Assembly: GCA_008828725.1 (NCBI GenBank)
Contig: MEHQ01002901.1
Coordinates: 1 to 64,000 of the forward strand
From: Saccharina japonica
Lineage: Eukaryota; Sar; Phaeophyceae; Laminariales; Laminariaceae
Direction of reading: 5' to 3'
Length of the DNA: 64,000 nucleotides
A program made the translations under genes and the position numbers. Below the pieces are notes generated by a model. That model ran no database searches, was not told the origin of the DNA, and saw nothing but the letters and a program-made list of their open reading frames with translations. Below are positions 1 through 13,800 of this stretch, one piece after another (position 1 is the stretch's first letter; each line of letters begins with the position of its first letter).

Positions 1-1476
1 CACACGTGAGTACCAACGAGTACCCGTTCCATAGGCTGACCTGGCTAGGGATACCCTGTCCTTCTATACCTAGCTTCCTTACACATACCTGATAGAAACG
101 CCTGCCAGGGCGAGAACATGCAGTAATAAGACACGTCAAAGACTTTTTTTAAAGGAAATACTTTATCCAAGGAAGACATGTATGACAACAAAAGGCACTG
201 AAGACAAAATCAAATGTCTTAAAGCGTGTTATACTCGATTTTGTTTCGCTTGAGGCGGGCTTTACGGCACACGTCTTAACCCGTTTTTGGCGTGTCTTAG
301 CAGCTAGGGCTTAGTGCGACCCCTCCGTTTTTTGCTTTTATTCTGTTTTTTCCCTTCTATCACTATGTATGTAGGCCCTCTGTCCGAAAACATATTAATA
401 CTACGTACGTACGCAGAATGATAAAAGAGATTCGCACGCATGACAATGAAACCAGCGTACGATCTGGAAACATCGGCCACTAATCTCTCAGATATGCTGT
501 ACGCAGAGAGATATGTAAAGGCACAGCAGTACGCAGAAATATGTATACGTTGTCAAGACTACCAGGGACGTATTATACGAGTATCAGATACCGATACCAT
601 CATCGGGCACGGGTTTAGTGTGGACGATGAGATTTGCTTGTTACTAATGGATATAGACAGGCTCTCGGCGAGCGGGTGATCCGTTTTCGAAACCGTGCCA
701 CCACATACATGTACGGAAAGAGCGAACACGCAGCACAGCGAGAATGCTTGAAGTGGGTAAAACTTTTTATTATACGTATGATATTAATATATTACGTATA
801 AATATGAACGTCCTCCATTACTCGTTGAACAACCAGGAGAAGCGATTGATAGTTACGACACACCTGGTGATATATATTCACACATACATGTGTGAGAAAA
901 TTGAAATACAGGAGTGAAACCAGCAATCTGCGTACTCGGCAGTCTCGGAAGTCGCATCTTATTACTTGGTTTTCGAATTTATGAATACATACGTACTTTC
1001 GTAATTTGCCTCCCATCATATACAGCAGTATACGTTTCATTCATCGCATCACGGTATCGGACTTTCAGGTGATTCCGATAATATCCGATAGATCTCGGGT
1101 TGTTTATCGATTATCGGGGTTTTACGTTTTGTGCGTCTTGGATCTGTAATTGATATGTTTTTTTTTTTTTTGTTGTTTGGCGATCCGACCCGATCCGATC
1201 CTATCTGTCTGTCTGTGTGGTTATATACGAAGTATCGGATTATTTATCGGTTATCGAAGTCGAAAGCTTGTATCAGGTCCCAATCACCAACCGATTATTG
1301 CACCAACCTCCACAACACAGACCAGCGACGCAATCTCCCACTCACTGCGCCCATCCCGTCCATCACTCACTCGCTGCGTTCGAGCTTCGACACAACAAGA
1401 AAATCATACAGGACAACGTAAAATACTGTCTATTGCGCTCGCTTTTAGCAGAAAAGGTCTACTTGCCTGAGGAGAT
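1..1476. other. upstream region, no confident gene
   Basis: No convincing gene is visible before the dehydrogenase start. One 79-codon reading frame is listed separately. From about 1060 to 1260 there are many short ATCGG/CCGAT motifs, which may be degenerate repeat or part of the dehydrogenase promoter and leader. I see no clear TATA box or other core promoter element. Confidence 0.5.
440..679 (+). CDS. small unrecognised open reading frame (79 codons)
   Basis: An ATG-to-stop frame of 79 codons upstream of the dehydrogenase. Its composition is mixed (several D, E, I and Y residues, three Cys) and not repeat-like, but I recognise no domain. There is no matching splice signal or neighbour to support it. 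It could be chance or a fragment of an exon. The tetrad YAE recurs after similar DNA (GTACGCAGA), hinting at a short internal duplication. Confidence 0.15.
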   Translation: MTMKPAYDLETSATNLSDMLYAERYVKAQQYAEICIRCQDYQGRIIRVSDTDTIIGHGFSVDDEICLLLMDIDRLSASG

Positions 1477-1599
1477 ATGTCGAATCGCCAGTGCACGGTC
1501 ACCCACGCATCCGAGAACCGGGACGAGCCTAACTTCAAAATCGTGGATTCTCCAGTCCCTACTGAGGTTGCAGCCGACGAGGTCCTCCTCAAAGTTCTG
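1477..1599 (+). CDS. alcohol dehydrogenase exon 1
   Basis: 41 codons from the start ATG. The N-terminal GroES-like fold begins here (a DEVLLKVL motif sits at the end of the exon). It ends in phase 0 before a GTGAGT donor at 1600. The ATG is the only in-frame choice that gives the family's usual N-terminal length. Confidence 0.93.
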
Positions 1600-4500
1600 G
1601 TGAGTGCGTTGTGCGAACAACGACCATTAATTCATGTCCGATGTGCAGTTTACGTATGTACATAATATGTGTTTTGCTCTGTCTCACAGCAGTCTGTGGC
1701 CACATAGCAACTCGTGTCTCTCTACGTAGGGTATAAGGAATCAGGACGGACACTGAACGTGCTTGTGGTTTCGTGTGGTGTAGCCGGTCGCCCCGGTAGA
1801 GTAGTGGTCAGCTTTTCAAAGGCTGCTATCATTGTTACCCGAGTTCAAATCCCACCGTGGTGAGAGATTTTGACTTAATCTGAAAAAAAAAGAGTAATCA
1901 ATTGCCGAGAGCGCCTTCTTCGTGGCGTGGGTAGGCGGAATCCGACGCAAGTCGACAAGGAAGGGAAGAAAGTGCTGAAACCTTCTCGCGATAAAAATGC
2001 AAGGCAAGAACCGTAGTGGGGGAGGAGGAAGAAGAGGAGCCTACTACGTTGTGACCCCGGGTCTGAGTTACGACCAGGAAGGAGAGAGAAAGGAAGGGCG
2101 CGAAGATAATAAATAGGATGGACAAAAAAACAAAAAACAACTACAACCACAACAAAGTTGGTTGAAAAACACGTGTTTTCTTATTTTTGAAGGCAAACAC
2201 ACCCGCCACGCTATCTGCAACGCGCTTCGGCTTCGCAGAGGGGTGCGATCGTCTTTCGGTGCTTGTTTGTTCGAAGACGGAGATAAGGCCAAACAAACAC
2301 CGACCCATAACATATGTCCGGCCAAGCAGAGCCAAGCGCGAAAGCAGGCACAGATGGTTTCAGATATGATATATACACGCGCACAAATATATCCTGGTTC
2401 ACAATGTCAACCTTGATTTATGTTGAAGAAAACACGAACCCTGGAAACCAGCCGCCCCCACCCCTATGATAGGCGAAACTAAAACGCCGTTTTCTGATAA
2501 AGGTATGAGTACCAGGTGGCAAACACCGTACTACACTATGCACGAGTATCATCATAATCGAAGTATATATTATATTAAAAAATAAAAAAAAACAACAGCT
2601 GTGAGCTCGAGGATTTCGTCGAAACTCATCTTTGCTAGCTGAGTGTAATACTTCGATCGCGCGTACTTACGGATTTTATATGTCCTCATGTAGGATGTAC
2701 ATCCCGTATGAGGGGGACACAATCTGAGGCTGTAGAATTCAGGAAGTGTGTGTCTATTTGTGGGGGAAGAAAAAATTAAAATTAAATAAAAATAAAAATT
2801 AAACAGTCTGAAATAAACGTACCAGGTATACTATAGTGTATGTACCGCCGGCATGATACGTACATCTGCCTGCGAAGACTACGTATTATAGTATACAGTA
2901 CAGGACACCTATTGATAATAAGAAACAGGCTAATAAGAAAGCCAGGCTGAGATCTAGAGGAAAATAGTATATTTGAGACTCGTTATATTGAAATTAGTAA
3001 AAGCACCCTCTCTTAAATAAGAAATCCAGCCTGGACCAGATTTCTGTACTGTACACGTACCTGTATTTCACAGGCGCGTTTACCGGTTTTCGTTGCACAA
3101 ATCGTGCCAAATATAGAAGTATACCAAATTTAAATGTTAAGTATGATTTCTTGCTTGTTTCACGTGTTTTTGGATATTGGTTTTTAATTAAATCCCGAGA
3201 GGCCGTTGACACCACAACACACACAGCCCTGACACTAAACAATATCCCTAAATCTAACTAAAACCCCAGCCCTAGTGTTGTAGCAAGGTCAAGGCTCGAC
3301 TCGTGCGCGGCTTCCGCGCGCGTTTTGGACAATCTGCAAAAAATGTTCGGACCACCACAAAAACCGTAAAAAAACTATTTGGTACTTTATCTGGTACGAT
3401 TTGTGGGTCAAGAACACGGCAACGGCTACTACTGGTGACACATCTGAGGCTGGTTTCGGTTGCTTCCGGTCGTCGCGTTGGCCTTCTACCGCACTTTGCG
3501 TTGGGGGTGCTGTTTCAGCGGCTTTGTGGGCCCAGCACAGCCCGTGGTCGCTGCTGTGTACGGCGGCAGTTGTCTTCCGCCCCCACCTGTGTTGCAGTGC
3601 CCACAAAATCGACAATGAGGTTCCAGCCAATAACGTCAATTATTATTGAAACCGGGATTTTGCAAAAACCAGCCCCTCACAATCGCTTTGAGACATGCAG
3701 CAGTCTGCGCTCGTTCACTGGCGCCGTGCTCCCCACTGAAGCCTCCCAATGACACACCACGCCCGGACGAGCTCAACCAAGTCACGATATAGCCTGTTCT
3801 GTAGTTGGTTTGGCCTTTGTCGTGCTAGAGTTGGAGAAATTTGATGCACCGCGGCCACGCAATTTTATCCTTGCACAGCCGGTACGTAAGCTCCAGCAGT
3901 CGCGCCGCCAGTTTAGGCAATTTTCACGGGCACTGTCGCGGTGGTAAACCTTAACGAAATCGCCCAAGATTGAACGTGTGCTTGTGTGTACAGACAGGGA
4001 AGGTATACCAGGGTGGCGCACTTTTTGATTAACACCATCGACGCCGCAATCGGCTTGAGACGTACCTGCAAAAACAAAGAAATGTGGACTGAAAAAACAC
4101 TGTGTTTTAGAGTTAAAGAGCTGGGGCACAAAAAAGTTACGAGCGTTGATTTTTTTTTCAACATTCGTACGTACGTGAGTACTGCTCACCATGGCTGCAG
4201 CTCCAAAAAATAACTTGGCCACAGTATGGGAAATAACAAATCCAATGACCTGGAACCACATTTTCAAACTTCAGCGACTTTGTCGCGGTGGTTAGAGGTC
4301 ACGAAAACTGCTGCCGTTCTGCCACACTGTAGTGAGAGCACCAAAGAGCCCATCGCAGGGTGGCGCACTTTGGGATTAGCTGTGAGGCTGGAGTTAGAGC
4401 AGAATTGCGCGATATCGTACCAAAAAATAGAGCGATGGTGCTTCCAGGTTTCGATTTTTTGGCAGGAAAAGGGCCAAAAAACGATTTCATTTTGTGGGCA

Positions 4501-7500
4501 CTGCAACACAGGTGCCCCGCCCTCCCCCGGCGGTGCGTGCCTCTGTTTTGTTCACGCCCCCAATAGTCGGCATCCCGACTGCCAAGCACCTCGTGTCTCA
4601 TGGAAATTTAGTTTTTGTTTTTCAAGATATGTTGTGTGTCGGTTTGTTGGGTATGTTGAATGTTGAAGGCGAAACACACAGCAGTACTGGTTTATTCCCT
4701 GGCACATCATTACGTATATATACGTATTATATAAAAATATTAAAATTCGAAAAAAAACAAATTACATTTCATACACACACGGTCGCCCCGGTGGTCTAGC
4801 GGGTAACCACGAAGAGGTCGAGGCTCCGACGTATGGAGATTGGAGATTTTTATTCTTCAAACGACACCAACAACTAACTCTGCTGTTGTCGAGCGCGCCT
4901 ACGATTTACAGATGAAAAAAAACACAGCTGTGAGATCGAGGATTTCGTCGAAACTCATCTTTGCTGCCTGGGTGTAATACTTCGATCGCGCGCACTTGCG
5001 GGTTTTATATGTCCTCATGCAGGATGTACATCCCGTATGAGGGGGACACGATCTGAGGCTGTAGAATTCAGGAAGCGTGTGTCAATTTGTGGGGGGGGGG
5101 GGGATAAAATTATAAGATGGAATATAAATTAAATAGTCTGAATAAACATACTTATACTATATTATAGTGTTCCGACGAGTTGACGTGATAGAGTTGTCTA
5201 CTACTGTTAATAATAGATTGGGTGCTGAAGGTGCGAAGGTGAAGAAAGTTCATCGCGATAAAAATGCAAGGCACGTACCGTGCGAGTAGTGGGGAGTGGG
5301 GAGGGAGGAGAAAAGCCTACTTAGTGCACCCGAATCTGAGTTACGACTAAATAGCTGCAGAGAACAGAAGGGTGAAGATGATCATAGGGTAAAAAAAAAA
5401 GTACGATACGTACAATAATAACTAAAGAAATATACGCATTCTGGTCCATCCAGACGCAAAGTTCGAACGGTATGGTCTATAGGGCTGTAGGGGTACGTAC
5501 CGAACCATACTGTAGCCGGGGTATTTTTCCGGGGATTACTACCGTACCGTACCAATCACATTATGCGAGTTATGTACGACGTTCATACCCGTACCCGGAT
5601 CTTCTGTAACTTGGGTGGTACTGTATATAGTGATATATATTTATGAGCAGCGGCCAAAAAAAGGTATACCTGGTCCGTTTGCGGCCAAAAACAGGTACAT
5701 ACTTAAAATCAAGTAAAAAACGCTCTCCATGTGCCCTGCCATTGGTCCAAAACTCGTTGTACCGGTTTTTGCCTCTTTAAAACCCAGGTATACCTGATTT
5801 TGTCTACTCTGCTTGACTTTCACCTTTTTTTTTGTCGTTTTTAAGCCAATCAGAGGCCCTTCATAGTTCCACCCTAAATGCCCCCTATACAAATGCCGAC
5901 GTACGCGTAAACCCCCTTCTCCCTTCGCACCTCGCACTACACGCCACTCGAGCGACACACACATATCTGCCTGCACACCTCCGCCGAAATAATACGAGAT
6001 AGAAGGCTCCCCTTCGGGATTGTGGTTGACTTGGAACACCAGGGGTGTCGCAAGCTGAGAAGGGAGAATACAGCAGCAGGCGTTCGTTCCTCGTACTATT
6101 AATAGCAGCTACTCGTATTCGTAGCCACCAGGCGAGCACGAAGAACATAAAAAAACTCTACTTTGCGTTGCAAGGAACGGCAGGTTCGTGGGGTGCGTTT
6201 TTAGCTTGATTTTAGTATGTACCTGTTTTTGGCCCCGAACGGACCAGGTGTACCTGTTTTTGGCCGCTGCCCTATATTTAACCTGCGTACCCGTACACGG
6301 AAGTTATATAAGTTCTTCAAAGGTCGGCAGAGCCCGAGTTCGAACCATTGGGACTCAGCTGTTGACTCGTTAGTCCAGTGACAGCAGTATGCACATTCTT
6401 ACCCGTACCCGGAAGTTCTGTACGACGTTGCAGGTTGAAACCCGCACCTTGAGGTTCTGTAAGTTCCCACAATAATACCCTGGGTATGAACACATGAAGA
6501 CGACATGAATACAGCATGCTTATATTATACCTGCCCGGAACTTCTGAGAGTTCTGTAAAGCTTCTATATAACGCCTTAAGAACTGGTCCCACGAATTTGG
6601 GTACAAACTACTTGGAAGTAGTCTGACGATTTTTTCCAGTTCTGAATGGGTCAAGCGACCCGTACTCGGACTTTCTCTGGGTTATGTACGACATGTATTT
6701 AAAAAAATAAAAAAAACAACAGCTGTGAGCTCGAGGATTTCGTCGACGCTCATCTTTGCTACGCGTAGCTGAGTGTAATACTTCGATCGCGCGTACTTAC
6801 GGATTTTATATGTCCTCATGTAGGATGTACATCCCGTATGAGGGGGACACAATCTGAGGCTGTAGAATTCAGGAAGTGTGTGTCTATTTGTGGGGGGAGA
6901 AATAATTAAAATTAAATTAAAATTAAATTAAACAGTATAAAATAAACGTACCACCAGGTATACTATAGTGTTCCGACGAGTTGACGCGATAGAGTGGGTC
7001 TACTATTTGTAGCTATGTATGGTATATAAGAAGAGGTGTGTGAGGACAGGTTATGGAGTAAAACTTAAAAGCACCTGGATGAATTTTTAATTAATTACGA
7101 GTGATTTGGGTTTTTAATAGTGTGCATTATTTATTTGTACCTATAAGGTATCTTTAGTGGCAATTAGTAGGTAGGGGGTAACGTTTAATCCTTTATACCT
7201 GTTAAAGGGGGGTTGGGGGGGGGGAGACACACAGAGACAGGGGTGTGAACCAACCTAACATGTTGACAGGAGGTATGTTAAAATCTAGTATGAATTTTCA
7301 AGGGTTTTTGGGGTGAAATGTTTGTAACAAGTAAATAGCGGTCAATCGTGCGATTTTATTATAATAGCAGTATTATATTTTGCAGAAGAGGTGCGTGAGT
7401 ATACCCTTGCGCGCACCCTCTGTTACTTGTGTGCGCATGTTGTAAAATAAACGGGCTACTTGTTCGGGTTACGATTACACCTTAACTTTACGGTCTTCTT

Positions 7501-10500
7501 ATGGTATCACTGGTAACTGTAGAATTATTTTTCATTTGTTTTCCTGATACCTATTTCGCCGTTCAGAAACATTAAATGGTGCTATTACGGGGGAGCATAG
7601 TAAATAGGACCACATATCCATGGTAAAAACGGGTAAATATATAGGTTTTTGTGTGTACCGTAGGTCCTATTTACTATGGCCCCCCATAATAATGGTAAAA
7701 CGTAATCGGTACCCGTATGTAATATAAACATTAAACCTGAATGCGGTTGTCTACCACCCTTCGGAGGCCACAGCCTCGTCACACCCCTGTCCTTATCAGA
7801 CTAGTATCGACTCTTAACCCTGCAGTAACGATGTGGGGACAAAACACTTGGAATTTGACTGAAATATTTCAGTATGTACAGTGCAGTACTAAACGGGTTG
7901 ATCGCCGAAGGGAAAATTACTTTTTCGGGATCGGGCCCTAGGATTATTTTTCTTCTGAATGTTTTCTTCATATTCATCGATTCACCCCAAAAACGAGTGG
8001 GGCTTTGCGCACGCAGCGTTATGCGTGGCCGATGATAACTCGCCATGCGCGGAACGAGATGAGGCACCGAACCTCCGAAGCTGTATGCATATCATTGCTC
8101 TAAGAGTGGTGGTTTGCCTAAGCTGAGAGAAGCTGACGAACTGTGTCTGGACCTCCCGCCCAGAATCGACACCCTCATCAATTAACTTTTGTTTCATTTT
8201 GTCAAATGTTTATTTTGTTGTCGAGTCTGCCGTACTTATTAACGATCGGTCCTGGAATTAATACAGATGCTTGTTTCTTCCATGTATCCAAACAAAAAGT
8301 GGTGATTTTTGTTTCCGAACGTTTGTTGTTGTTGTTCCGTTTGCCGTGTACATTTTGGTGTGCAATAGAAAATAAAAAAAATGCGCAAAAAATGCGCGGT
8401 GCTTCGCGTACACAGCAGCATGTGTGGCCGATGATTACTCGCACTCACTCCGTGCGAGAGGGTACCCAAACGTCCAGGCTTCATGCGACATCGCTCGAGT
8501 GATGGTTTGCCTAGGTTGAGAGACGCTGATGCTGTGTAGCCGTACCTGTCGCTCGATTATAATTTAACGATCACGAGCATTCGAGGAACTTCACGCGGCC
8601 GCTTTGTTCTCTCTTCAAGTTGCATCGTATTCACTTGGGGATGACAGCGGTGCGGAGGATGTTGTATTTGCGTAAACATTCAACACAGGTGTCACTACGG
8701 GAAAAAAAAACGTTTTTTTGGATCGGTCCTGAAATTCTGATATGTTTCTTCTTTTAAAAACAAATATATTACATTCACCCGAAAAAAAATTGGTGTTTTA
8801 TGCAAGCAGTGTAATGGGCGGCCGAGAAAAGCTCAATACACGTGGAACGAGATGCCACCAAAACCCCGACGCTGTATGCCTCCTAGCTCTGACAGTGCTG
8901 GTTGCGACGGCCGAGAGACGCTGATGAACTACTGTGTCTGGACCTCTCCCCCGAAAATTGACAGCCTCACCACTTTGTGTCTTATGCTTTTGCTTTAGTT
9001 GTCCTGTTCAACAGCTTCTTCCTATCTTGTTATCCGTTGGTCTATCTACGTTTTGTCCTCGACACACGATATGTTGGTCTCTGCAAATCGCACTGCACCA
9101 ACTCAACTATGAGCGATCAACGTTGAGCCTCGTGCTGCAACTTGTGTGCCTCGTAGGTGAAACACTGATTCATGCCTTGGATTGGAATTTGTTAACTAAA
9201 CTTCCACCTATAAACACACAAAGGTAGCATGCATAGATGGGATGGGGAAACGACAATCCAACCAGAATGATTTTTTATCTGGTTCATTTTCGGGGGGAAA
9301 TGAAAACAATAACGACCACGCCAACCGGTGGACGGCGCTCTGTTCTCGAAACCCTCTCGTCTCACTGTCTAAGGCGGGGGGGTGTCTGCTACGTCACAGG
9401 TTGCCGGGACACCCCCTTGCACAGTGTGTCTGCGTACGGAAATCCTTGCGGAGACATCGTGAACAATGTAGCACACCATTATGATCGCATAATTGTGCGA
9501 GTGTCGACAGCTTCTGGTGTTTGCTAAGTACCTTGCTCGAGAGATACTGACTATTTTGGCATCCCCTCACAAGGTGTCGACACGCTCTCGAACCAGTATG
9601 GCGAAATATTTTCTACAATGTTCAATGTCTGCCGCAAGGAATTGTTTCGCTCACATATTGGGCAGGGGTCAGGGGGCTCCGGCCACCTGTTTCGCGTGCC
9701 TATGCCCGCACCTACTACTGTATACCCCTGGACGATTTTCTCCTTGCCCCGGCGGTAGTTGCACCCTCGGCCTTGGCGGGTTTACTAGAAGCTAACGACA
9801 CTTGTTAACGAGAATGTTAACCGGTAGATGTGCCCCTCAGCACGTTCATGACTCTACCACTGCTGAACCGTGTTTAATCGTCGAAAATCGGGTGGTCAGA
9901 CACATAGGCCAGAGCTGTTGACGGGTCCGCTCAAACATTGCGGGTCAAGTCGGGTCGGGTCGGGTGGAATGCGGCAGCGACGACCGGACCGGATCCGTAA
10001 GAACCGAACCCTCAAGAACCTGAACACATGGTGACACGACCCAACCCCGACTCCATAAAACCCGATCCGCATGATTTCGGATACCTCCTGACCCGACCCG
10101 CGGGTTGAGGTCGTGATCTGCCAATAGACCTGCATGCAGCGCCTGCTCTACCCAGCGTGTTTGTTTCGAAAGATGACCGCCAGCTACGATAGAGGTGGCA
10201 CGTTTCGGCTGAAACGCTTTCTGAATGATCGGGTTTTGCTTCACCCAAAATTGTCGGACCCTACGATCATTTTCGTGTTTCAAGTTTTGGCATTGTATCG
10301 TTATGCCATGGTACGGCTCATCGGGTGGCACCTTTTTTGTTATCCTCCAAAACAATCAGCTTTAGCTCGAGGTACATAGAGCTCCTCAAGTGACCACCCT
10401 CAGCAAGTAGATGGGGCACCTCCATCGTAACGTGCGTCGGATATTGGCGTGTGTAGGTGTGCTCAACGGTCACAACGGCGTGTGGGTAGGTGTGCTCAAA

Positions 10501-10801
10501 GCAAGGTAACGAACAGGCAGATGACAACGCTAACGCTAAGCAGAAGACGTCTCCCTCGGAATACGTTGTGTCCCCTTCCTTTTATGGCCTGTGAACAGGC
10601 GTGCGGCGTCTGCGCCTCGGACTGCTTTGCCGTACTCGGGACGTTCAACGGTCCCTATCCGACCGTCCCGGGACACGAGGTCGTGGGAAAGGTACGATGC
10701 ATCGGTTCTGTTGTTATTGTCGGCGGGTGATGGTGATATTATTATTGATGTTCACGGTGGTGGTGGTGGTGGTCATGAGTAGTCTTGTCGATGTTGTTGT
10801 T

Positions 10802-10876
<75 letters not shown>

Positions 10877-13800
10877 GGTGATGGTGGTTGTAGTGCAAGC
10901 GGTTCCTGTTGCCGGTGTAGACGACGTTGTTCTCGTTGCTCTTGTTTGTTGTTGTTTTTTTGGCGACATCCGCACACCGATTGGCACTGTCAAGGTGGTG
11001 TTAATCCAAACAAATGTGACGCCTTCTCTTGTTCACCGAGGGTAGTCACTTGAGGAGCTCAATAACTAACTGAAACACTGATTTTGGAGCTAAATACAAG
11101 TGATACCCGACGAACAGACCCGTGATCTTAGTTTACCAAGCAATATATAGAACGTCAGCATCAAATTACGACGACTCTGGGTTAACCCGTTTAGTACTGC
11201 ACTGTACAGAAACAAAATATTTCAGCCAGATTCCAAGTGTGTTGTCCCCGCATTGGTACTGCAGTACTGAAGGGGTTAAGGATGGTCTTGATTCCGAAAC
11301 TGTTTCAGGGTGAACGTTCTACCTCCATCGTTGCAGGCGTCTTGTGATGCTGTGTAGTTTGGTGTGTCGCTTCCCATTGATAACCGTTCTTCCTATATAT
11401 GCCCACCGACATCATCAGGACACTTGGTGTTAATCCAGATGCTGCCCCCCAAGAGAGTAGTCCTCTGTAAATACAAAGTATTGGACTGCGACAAATGAAG
11501 TGTGACGTGTTCGTGTAATGTGATCGCAAGCAGCGAAACATGTTTCGGTAAGGGAGAAAAGATATAGCGTAAGTAAAATGACCCGTAAACACTGCTGTGC
11601 CTTGGGTTACGTCTAGTTTTTTCGCCTCCCATGTGCTGGTGTTACTGCATATTACCTTCGTGTCCAGGTCCCTCCCTTCCATAACTCGGATCCCGGGTCA
11701 CCTTGATTGCTGGCACTCCTCCCCCCGCTCTTCGCTATGACGGGTGCTCCTTCGTTTCTATCGTGTGGGAATTTCAGCGTTTGTCCACTCGTCGATTCGA
11801 GTCAAACTGTGCATACCCACGCTTGTGCAAGGGAAAAAAGGACTCGGTGCTTAGTATACAAACGGTGGCATATGCTGCAACCCATCAGGGTCGGTGGATA
11901 CGTCAACCGGCTCCAGGTTGCGATACCCCGAAAGTGGTCACAGTTTGTCACCAGCTCATAGGCTTCATGAGTTAAGGAGGATTATGGAAGAGCATCTTAT
12001 AAACAAAACACACCAACAGCGCACGTGCTATGCTTCAGGCGTGCCCCCATAATTTCCTGAAGTTCCTCGCACTAAACGAAGCTCTAGTCCCCACCGAACA
12101 CCGGAAGCTCGAGAAGAAACATCAAAGATTACCCCGATGAGGAATGCAATGGCCTTTCTATATAACCAACAACACAGGCTATTGTAAAACACTACTCGTA
12201 ACGATATCCCAAGGAAATCAGGCAGACCACCAGTCGGTGAGCTTGTTGGTCAGAGGCAAATAGGCAATACGTACGAATACATATATTGCTGCTCCTACCG
12301 TGCCGCTCCACCCGTCCAATCTCCCCACGACGACTCAATCCTAACCCCCAACCAGATACTCAAAGTTGGCACGGGTGCCATCGCTCAGACCTTTGGGGAG
12401 GGGGACGTCGTGGCGGTGGGCATGCTCGGAAGGCACTGCTTCGCTTGCGAGGCGTGCACGGACGGCGACTTCATCTCCTGCGAAAAGCAAGAGGTTACGG
12501 GCATTAACTTCGGCGGGGGCTACCAAGAGTGAGTGAAATTCGTCCCTTAATGTGACGGGCGGGTCCAACTTGCAATTTTTATAAAGTCATTGGTGCTACA
12601 ACGTTAGGGGGGGGTTAGTTCAGGTCGTTTATGCTCAGCAGGTCAGAGTCACGCGACAGAGCGACTGACTGCGTTACAAGTCAGACCAAAAATCTAAGGT
12701 ACAGTTCGATGGTCACAACAAGTACAAAAGTACCTCGTCGTATTTCCGATAATACAATTACTTTGTTGTTGCAGTCTTAAGCCTTGTTTTCAGCTAGTTT
12801 CGTGCTGTGAATGCACCGCCATGGGGCTATTTGATGCACCTGCGCTAACACCGTATGGTTAAGGTCCCAGTTTTGTGTGAGGCACAGGGCCACTCGCACG
12901 AGTGGGGCAAACGCGGTGGTTAAATAATTGGCGCCCCGTATATTAGGTCGGTTTGTAGTCGGTAAATGCATTCATAGGGGGGCAGCACTATTGATACAGG
13001 GGTTGCCACGTGTTCAGGTATGCTTGCTAAGTATATGCATATAGATGTGGAATGTATTATTGCAATAAGAGCTGCACATTCTGTGCTGGTAAATGGGACA
13101 ATCATGACATATATGACAGAAGGTGTCCTATGATTATCCGACACTCGTTTTGAGGGACGGCTGCTACGGCTGCGGTGTACGTAAATGTGTACATGGGGCT
13201 CCTCGAGCTTGAGCTCTCTATCTCGCCCGAAACATTTGACAAAATATGAATGGCAAGATGGGCGAACCTTTGACCTACAGGAGGTATACAACGGATGTTG
13301 CAAGTAGTAGTAACATTATCCTTGCTAACGGACAATGTCAAGAACGAGCTTCATCTTTGACCACCCAACTGCACCGGTAGTATTGATTGGACGCGTGCTA
13401 CGATAGAGTTACAGTAGTAACCATTTGAGAAGGTGCTATTTTTTTGTGGGTTCTGCCGATGGCTGTACTGAAAGAACCAAGGCGACAATTCACACGCCGG
13501 TTGTGTCCAACAATGCCCTGAGTGAAAACGAAAATTCGCGTTCGCGTCGATCTTTATATTTTTCAGTTTTGCTTTAGTTATAGCCTTGAAAGGCTATTTT
13601 CGGTAAGGATTGCAAATGGCCAATTTTCAATGAATTTTAATTTCAGGTGGCTCTGGAAACCATATTCTAGACCCGATATTGAAAATGTGTTCCCGGAGGA
13701 TTGTGGTGATTAGCTATACGATCATCATACAAGTTGTATTGTAGTAAAATATCCATTTTTGATGGCGCTGAAAAGGTTTCCGTTTTGGGGTTAATTCCTT

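Noticed and set aside
10601-11053. Long Val/Leu/Thr/Asn-rich frames over the GTT tract
   Set aside because: They are simple-repeat artefacts inside intron 2.
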